Positions 23,698 to 27,806 of a stretch of 27,806 nucleotides of DNA are shown one piece after another. The stretch comes from a virus. The notes beneath the pieces were generated by a model. It searched no databases, was not told where the DNA came from, and saw only the letters and a list, made by a program, of their open reading frames with translations. The stretch spans positions 1-27,806 of IMG/VR virus record IMGVR_UViG_3300047476_001152, one strand, 5' to 3'. Position numbers and translations under genes: made by a program. Numbering within the stretch: position 1 is the stretch's first letter; every line of letters begins with the position of its first letter.

Positions 23698-24434
23698 CTA
23701 GGCCTCTCTACTGGAATAAGGACGTGGCGACATCCATACCCACCGCAGTAGAGGTAGGCTGGAATGCCTTGCCCGTTATCCCAAGTATACACGACTTCAA
23801 TGGGGTAGATGTTATTGACTCTCTCGGCACAGAACGGTCGATTGCGAGCGTCCCGTGGCCCAGCGTAAAGGACAAACTTCTTGCCCTGATTCATCGCTAT
23901 CATGCGGCCATAGGTAGCCGTGGCCGTCTTCAAGTCAGTGTCGAGCGCTTTGAATATTCGAGTCGCTGGCACGTCTGCCAGGTCAAAATCCGAAACAGGC
24001 TGCCCAGTGATAATCGAGTCGGCGAGCCCTTGGCGTACTTCATTCGCATAGGCTCTGGCCATTACAGCTACATTCTGCTCTCTGGAGTTAACGAAGACTC
24101 CCATGTTTGGAAGTCGCCTATCCTCCATCGGCTCGTCATTGGCGGCTCGATACCACTGCTCCATAAGCCGATACTGCACGTCGAAGATGTCTTCAAGACT
24201 TTGGATATGCTCCTGCACCTCGTCAGTCAACACGATCGACTCAAGACCGCCAAGAAGGCGAATGACCCGTGACTGCCGAAGGCTACGAACCGGAGGAAGG
24301 TCTGAGAGCTCCTCAAGAATCTTTCGCTGCATGAGAAGGCGAAGGGTATTGATATACCCACTCACCTCTCGGTCTATGCGTCGATTCCCCCTTTCGACTA
24401 GAAGGAGGAGTGCGTCTAACTCATCTTCCGTCAC
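23694..24434 (-). CDS. Mu gpF-like head morphogenesis (minor capsid) protein, 246 aa
   Basis: It starts GTG at 24434, overlapping the portal end by 14 bases. The first 150 residues are helical (LLLLVERGNRRIDREVSGYI, YINTLRLLMQRKILEELSDL, EQNVAVMARAYANEVRQGLA). The C-terminal region has the gpF/SPP1 gp7-type signature: KFVLYAGPRDARNRPFCAER, then YLYCGGYGCRHVLIPVERP, with C-x(n)-C-x4-C spacing near the end. These proteins ride with the portal into the procapsid and are needed for infectious heads; some are injected with the DNA. It is shorter than Mu gpF and SPP1 gp7 (roughly 300 or more), mainly in the helical part. Its place directly after the portal supports the call. Confidence 0.86.
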   Translation of the reverse strand: MTEDELDALLLLVERGNRRIDREVSGYINTLRLLMQRKILEELSDLPPVRSLRQSRVIRLLGGLESIVLTDEVQEHIQSLEDIFDVQYRLMEQWYRAANDEPMEDRRLPNMGVFVNSREQNVAVMARAYANEVRQGLADSIITGQPVSDFDLADVPATRIFKALDTDLKTATATYGRMIAMNQGKKFVLYAGPRDARNRPFCAERVNNIYPIEVVYTWDNGQGIPAYLYCGGYGCRHVLIPVERPR

Positions 24435-25938
24435 TGTCTCTTACCCTTGGCTCTGGAAGCGGTACGTTAACTTCTTGCCCCGGTGTTCCTTGAGCGGTAA
24501 GGCCACGAGGGAGCGCCGTCTGATTGAAGCTAGGAAGCGGCTCAATCTCATCGATGTCACTGACAATCTGCGTGAGCTCCTCTTCGTTGTAACCCATGGT
24601 GGCCGCAACCTTCTTAAGGTGCGCCTTACGCCATGAGTCGATGTTACGGATCTCATCACGGTACGCCAGGAAGAGCTGAATCTGCTGATTGACGTCATCT
24701 GCAGTGATGTCACGAGAGAGCGTTACACGACCTTTGAAGTCCTGAATGCCTTTGAAACGAGCGTAATGTGCCAGTGCATCGTTTAATGCGCTCTCCAGCT
24801 CTCCAACCGCATGGATAAGAAGAGCAATGAGCTCTGTGGACATCTCTCGAAGGGTCGCGGCCCCAGGAGCCTCGTTGGAGGTGCTCGAGACACCACGGGT
24901 TCGGTTGAACGCCACTCGATACAGCTGGTCGACTGAGGTGTTGATGGCACCTAACAGGGCCTCGGTCGATGCGGGCTCAATGACATACGGCTTGGCCTCT
25001 TGAGGAAGTACAGAGACCGCATACTCAGAGATGCTGATGAGGTGCTTGTCCTGAAGGTCGCCAGAGACGAAGACACGCTGGAATGCCTGGGTGTTCAGCT
25101 GGTTGTAGTAAGCCGACATGAGGTTGTAGATGACCAGCTGAAGCTCTGCGACATCTTTGACCCACGATATGTTATTTACCGTAATGGACACAGGGATCTC
25201 TGTGAAGCCATCGAGCGGAATGTCGACCGAGACCGCCTCCCACTCCTCAGTCTCCTCGTTCTCTCGGTAGATGGAGACGAATACGCCACCATCTTTTCGC
25301 TCAATTATCTTGCAGTACTCAACCTCTTCTGGCTCTTTCATAAAGGAGGAGCGAGGCGCAATGACTTCATACTCGTAACGGATGCCGTCATACTTTCTGT
25401 CGCTGCCAATCTGCCAATCTTTGAGCTCTAACGGGTCAATCATCTCCATGTACGGTCTGAATCCGCTGAGCGCCTCTTCTACACGGCTCCTAGCGGTATT
25501 CTCCGGTGCATCCACAAGGATGCAAGCCTTTCCGTCACGGAAGAACGATACGGCGATATCGTTCATGAGAAAGTTTTGTAAACTTGTGCCCTTACCGTCA
25601 ATGTTATTCACATCCTCGCCAAGCATACGGGCCGTCTCGTCATCAAGCCTAATTGGCTTTGACAGCGCCATCGAAATCCAAGTTGAGATCACTGGCTCAA
25701 AGAGATTGAAGTAGCGAGAACGCATAGCTCTGATGCGGCGAATCTTCTGCCCCACCGTCTCTGACGTCCCAGTCATTGGGTCGGTCGATGCTGATTGATT
25801 CGAGAACTCAAGCTCATGCGGCCAAAGATACTTCTGCCCGACAAGCTCTTCTCTATTCCCTTCGTAAAGGACTCGATAGGTCTCTAAAGACTCTTCGCTA
25901 TCTTCGTACTCTGGATGGTCGTAAAATTTAATGCCCAT
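24421..25938 (-). CDS. Portal protein, 505 aa (DUF4055-like)
   Basis: It forms the dodecameric DNA channel at one capsid vertex. The ATG overlaps the terminase stop (TAATG). Residues about 65-110 (GQKIRRIRAMRSRYFNLFEP, WISMALSKPIRLDDE), 130-160 (FLMNDIAVSFFRDGKACILV, DAPEN), 180-200 (MEMIDPLELKDWQIGSDRKY) and the helical 330-400 region (STSNEAPGAATLREMSTELI, AVGELESALNDALAHYAR) follow the portal plan; the Gly-x-x-x-ILVD-P element recalls the DUF4055 portal group. The C-terminus is Pro-rich and probably flexible (VNVPLPEPRVRDSDGR). Its neighbours, terminase and gpF, are the usual partners. Family assignment within portals is moderate; the portal call is strong. Confidence 0.92.
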   Translation of the reverse strand: MGIKFYDHPEYEDSEESLETYRVLYEGNREELVGQKYLWPHELEFSNQSASTDPMTGTSETVGQKIRRIRAMRSRYFNLFEPVISTWISMALSKPIRLDDETARMLGEDVNNIDGKGTSLQNFLMNDIAVSFFRDGKACILVDAPENTARSRVEEALSGFRPYMEMIDPLELKDWQIGSDRKYDGIRYEYEVIAPRSSFMKEPEEVEYCKIIERKDGGVFVSIYRENEETEEWEAVSVDIPLDGFTEIPVSITVNNISWVKDVAELQLVIYNLMSAYYNQLNTQAFQRVFVSGDLQDKHLISISEYAVSVLPQEAKPYVIEPASTEALLGAINTSVDQLYRVAFNRTRGVSSTSNEAPGAATLREMSTELIALLIHAVGELESALNDALAHYARFKGIQDFKGRVTLSRDITADDVNQQIQLFLAYRDEIRNIDSWRKAHLKKVAATMGYNEEELTQIVSDIDEIEPLPSFNQTALPRGLTAQGTPGQEVNVPLPEPRVRDSDGR

Positions 25939-27359
25939 TAAAGTGTTGCTCCCAACGGCCTTGTGTAATCGTAGAGGCCATCAATCTTAATTCCCTTAGA
26001 AATCTGGAAGAGACAGTACGTGCATGCATCGGCATAGTGCGTCCAGTCTTCGTCCCTCGGCTTCTCAATCTCGAAAGTCCCTTCTTTCAACGAGCTCTTC
26101 ACGAAACTTTGGATGAGTCTTCTGCAGTTTACACTCACGAGGAACTTTTCGTAAGCCATCAAGGCCGCCACCCTCTCAAGCCTGTGTTTAATCTGCGGGT
26201 TCTTCCTCTCCGCCACAATCGAAACGTTGTAGTAGCCGAGCGAAGCCAGGTAGTGCTGGATGGAAGTGTAGTCACTTCCTGCCGTATGGATATTTCGGGC
26301 AAACCCAGAGGCGTCTCCGAAGACCCGAATGGGCGTGGAGCCATATTCTTGAGGCGGAAACTGTGCGGCGAATTCGGCGATGGCGTCCATGAGTCCCCGT
26401 GATTCTCCGCTGCTCTCCCCCAGCGCCACTACCTGATGAGTGCGTGGAGCGAATGGCCCTCTATCAGCCCGCCTGAACTCCTGCATGGCCACCCAGGCAA
26501 GCGGAGCCACGTTGAAGTCAAAGGAGAGCATGATAGGGAGGTCCGGCGTGGGCTCAAAGGACGAAGTGACGTTCCTAGATTCCACGAACTCCCAGTACGC
26601 TGAACCCTTTGTGAACTTGGTGAACAGGCCCTTCTCGTACGAAAGAGCCTTTGCGGGATCGTATGCGTAGACGTCTCTAATCTTTGTCTTCGCATAGACC
26701 TCGGGGCTTGGCATGAGATGCCGATTCATCGTGGTCTCTACGATAAAGCGCCGGAAGTTGCGCTCCTCGTCCGAGCGGTCATAGGTGGTCCCTGGAATAT
26801 CCGCCAGGTCTGCGTACCAGTTAATCCCTTCGGGCGTTCCTTCCCCAATGCCTTGACGCACGATGGCGCGAGGGCATCGTAGACGTGTCTGGCACTTCTC
26901 GAACACCTCTCGGCGCTGGAGTCCAGGCTCTGTAATCCACCATGACGCAATGTTCGAGCCGACGAATAGTTCTGGCCGATCTCCAGACAAAAAGTGCATC
27001 TCGTGCTGATAGCCCTTGAGTATCAGCTTCCAGAAGGGAGTGCGGGTCAAAGAGTAGTGAACACGCTCTCTGAGGCCATAGACGTCAAAGAGCACCTGGA
27101 CGACTGCCGGAATTATAATCTGCTCGACCTTTGTGTACGTGGGGGCCACGCCCCACGAGAAGCGGGAGTGGCGGTTGAGGAGCCACCTGTCTATGAACCA
27201 GTGGGCCGCCCCGGTGGTCTTGCCTGAGCCGAGACCCCCCGTAATCCAAAAGATACGCTCTGGCGTAAGGTCTTCAATGGCGTCGTAGACCCACCAGGGC
27301 GCTGGGATCTCACGTGATTCGATGGGGCCCTGTGGTGTCTGAATGATTGTCGGGGACAT
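25938..27359 (-). CDS. terL: Terminase large subunit (TerL), 473 aa
   Basis: This is the ATP-driven packaging motor and headful/cos nuclease. The Walker A is GGLGSGKTT at residues 41-49. A Walker B-like strand, IASWWITEPG, lies near 137-146 with catalytic E144. GEGTPEG at 172-178 looks like the coupling motif. The RNase H-like nuclease domain has SFDFNV (D281), VFGDASG (D349) and DWTHYADACT (H441/D444 region) as its acidic centre. Length is normal for the family. I take ATG 27359, but no good Shine-Dalgarno lies before it; the frame stays open upstream to a TGA near 27457 with no better start. No small subunit is seen in the window, so it lies further right or is unusually placed. The stop overlaps the portal start. 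Confidence 0.97.
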   Translation of the reverse strand: MSPTIIQTPQGPIESREIPAPWWVYDAIEDLTPERIFWITGGLGSGKTTGAAHWFIDRWLLNRHSRFSWGVAPTYTKVEQIIIPAVVQVLFDVYGLRERVHYSLTRTPFWKLILKGYQHEMHFLSGDRPELFVGSNIASWWITEPGLQRREVFEKCQTRLRCPRAIVRQGIGEGTPEGINWYADLADIPGTTYDRSDEERNFRRFIVETTMNRHLMPSPEVYAKTKIRDVYAYDPAKALSYEKGLFTKFTKGSAYWEFVESRNVTSSFEPTPDLPIMLSFDFNVAPLAWVAMQEFRRADRGPFAPRTHQVVALGESSGESRGLMDAIAEFAAQFPPQEYGSTPIRVFGDASGFARNIHTAGSDYTSIQHYLASLGYYNVSIVAERKNPQIKHRLERVAALMAYEKFLVSVNCRRLIQSFVKSSLKEGTFEIEKPRDEDWTHYADACTYCLFQISKGIKIDGLYDYTRPLGATL

Positions 27360-27406
27360 GGAAGCCGATGTAGCACCAGCACCCAGAGGGCTCCAGTGGG
27401 CCGTCG

Positions 27407-27429
27407 GTTTGCCGGAAAGTTTGCCGGAA
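27407..27429. repeat. Direct repeat GTTTGCCGGAA x2
   Basis: Two identical 11-mers are separated by a single A, so the period is 12 bases, about one helical turn. They lie 48-70 bases before the terminase start. Same-face spacing would suit a DNA-binding protein such as a regulator or small terminase, but this is inference. Confidence 0.75.
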
Positions 27430-27443
27430 CAACTGATGCGGGG

Positions 27444-27486
27444 AAGGGGTTGGAAGCGTCAACAAAAACCCCTTTTTTGTTTTTTT
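27444..27486 (+). terminator. Terminator-like hairpin facing rightward
   Basis: AAGGGGTT (27444-27451) pairs with AACCCCTT (27467-27474), an 8-bp stem with a 15-base loop, followed on the plus strand by TTTTTTGTTTTTTT. It would stop rightward transcripts, though no rightward gene ends here. It could insulate this end from antisense transcription or be chance in a homopolymer-rich stretch. Confidence 0.5.
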
Positions 27487-27567
27487 CGGCGGGGAGTGGA
27501 GGGGAATCGTCCTGTTTTGCTCTTAGACCTTCCGCAAAATAGCGGGCTCATGGGTCGAATAGAATGG

Positions 27568-27589
27568 AAAGCGACTAGAAAGCGACTAG
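27568..27589. repeat. Direct repeat AAAGCGACTAG x2
   Basis: Two adjacent identical 11-mers are followed by a further AAAG. They lie 35 bases before the 19-bp array. Together with the array they mark this intergenic segment as repeat-prone. Confidence 0.75.
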
Positions 27590-27624
27590 AAAGAAAGTGA
27601 GGGATTGCGGGGTCAAATAGGGCG

Positions 27625-27806
27625 GCGGCCCCTCATCCATCGAGCGGCCCCTCATCCATCGAGCGGCCCCTCATCCATCGAGCGGCCCCTCATCCATCGA
27701 GCGGCCCCTCATCCGTCGAGCGGCCCCTCATCCGTCGAGCGGCCCCTCATCCGTCGAGCGGCCCCTCATCCGTCGAGCGGCCCCTCATCCGTCGAGCGGC
27801 CCCTCA
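27625..27806. repeat. 19-bp tandem array, 9 full copies plus part
   Basis: The unit is GCGGCCCCTCATCC(A/G)TCGA, head to tail without spacers. Copies 1-4 (27625-27700) carry A at position 15; copies 5-9 (27701-27795) carry G; an 11-base tenth copy is cut by the window end. No other differences are seen, so expansion is recent. On the plus strand all frames are open through the array; on the minus strand every frame meets TGA. It has no spacers, so it is not CRISPR. Possible roles are iterons, a packaging site or a repeat-coding gene; assembly may have stopped here because of the repeat. Confidence 0.95.

Larger units (their letters stand above)
27360..27624. other. Apparently non-coding region upstream of terminase
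   Basis: I find no convincing gene in these 265 bases. Directly upstream of terminase are two copies of GTTTGCCGGAA (27407-27417 and 27419-27429). Further right are the terminator-like hairpin at 27444-27486, a G-rich stretch (CGGCGGGGAGTGGAGGGG), and two adjacent AAAGCGACTAG copies (27568-27589). Such repeats could be terminase-recognition (cos/pac) or regulatory sites, but nothing directly shows it. Confidence 0.5.

Noticed and set aside
27343-27600. 85-codon rightward frame overlapping the terminase start
   Set aside because: It has no ribosome binding site, its start lies antisense inside terL, its product resembles no family I know, and it crosses the terminator-like hairpin.
27606-27806. 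Possible rightward repeat-coding gene from a TTG through the 19-bp array
   Set aside because: The frame is open, but GC-rich tandem repeats without stops occur by chance, the purine run is too close to the TTG to act as a binding site, and the end is outside the window.
27625-27806. CRISPR array
   Set aside because: Units abut each other with no spacers and no cas genes are present.
1-27806. tRNA, rRNA, integrase, lysis or defence genes
   Set aside because: I looked for recognisable protein motifs and cloverleaf-like segments and found none; the remaining gaps are too short for most of them.

Overview
The window is the late (virion-structural) region of a tailed, long-tailed double-stranded DNA bacteriophage (Caudoviricetes, siphovirus-like). 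The case rests on an unbroken block of about 23 tightly packed leftward genes in canonical order: terminase, portal, head morphogenesis, scaffold, decoration, major capsid, connectors, tail tube, frameshifted tail chaperone, an 1822-residue tape measure, tail tip and fibres. There are no rRNA, tRNA, host housekeeping or integration genes. Many starts have GGAG/AAGGAG-type ribosome binding sites or ATGA/GTGA/TAATG overlaps with the previous stop, so the host is bacterial. I cannot name the host or the phage, and both window ends cut through features, so this looks like a genome fragment.

Layout in transcription order (right to left). 27360-27806: no convincing gene; a terminator-like hairpin, short direct repeats and a 19-bp tandem array that runs off the window. 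27359-22280: packaging and head assembly (large terminase, portal, Mu gpF-like protein, Mu gpG-like protein, scaffold, small decoration-like protein), in the same order as the phage Mu head genes. 22277-21789: an HNH endonuclease gene on the opposite strand, wedged before the capsid gene. 21723-20851: major capsid protein, preceded by a promoter-like palindrome and followed by a strong intrinsic terminator. 20770-19402: four small genes of unknown role, one with a YkgJ-like cysteine cluster. 19402-17111: head-tail connector, tail terminator-like protein and major tail protein, then a second intrinsic terminator. 17006-10886: tail assembly chaperones joined by a -1 frameshift (A AAA AAC), then the tape measure. 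10876-1: two paralogous distal-tail-like proteins, a 911-residue hub-like protein, a collar/fibre with His-x-His repeats, two small proteins, a collagen/YD-like fibre and a fibre or adhesin of at least 1195 residues that leaves the window.

How it works together. TerL packages DNA through the portal into a capsid built from major capsid protein on a coiled-coil scaffold. Connector and terminator proteins join it to a tail whose length is set by the tape measure, roughly 270 nm if the usual ~0.15 nm per residue holds. The tip and fibre genes make the host-recognition apparatus. The two most abundant virion proteins (capsid and tail tube) are each followed directly by an intrinsic terminator, suggesting that transcript ends rather than gene order alone set their excess. 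The least conventional parts are the frameshifted chaperone with a Cys-cluster extension, the small-gene block after the capsid gene, the antisense HNH gene, and the 19-bp array upstream of terminase.
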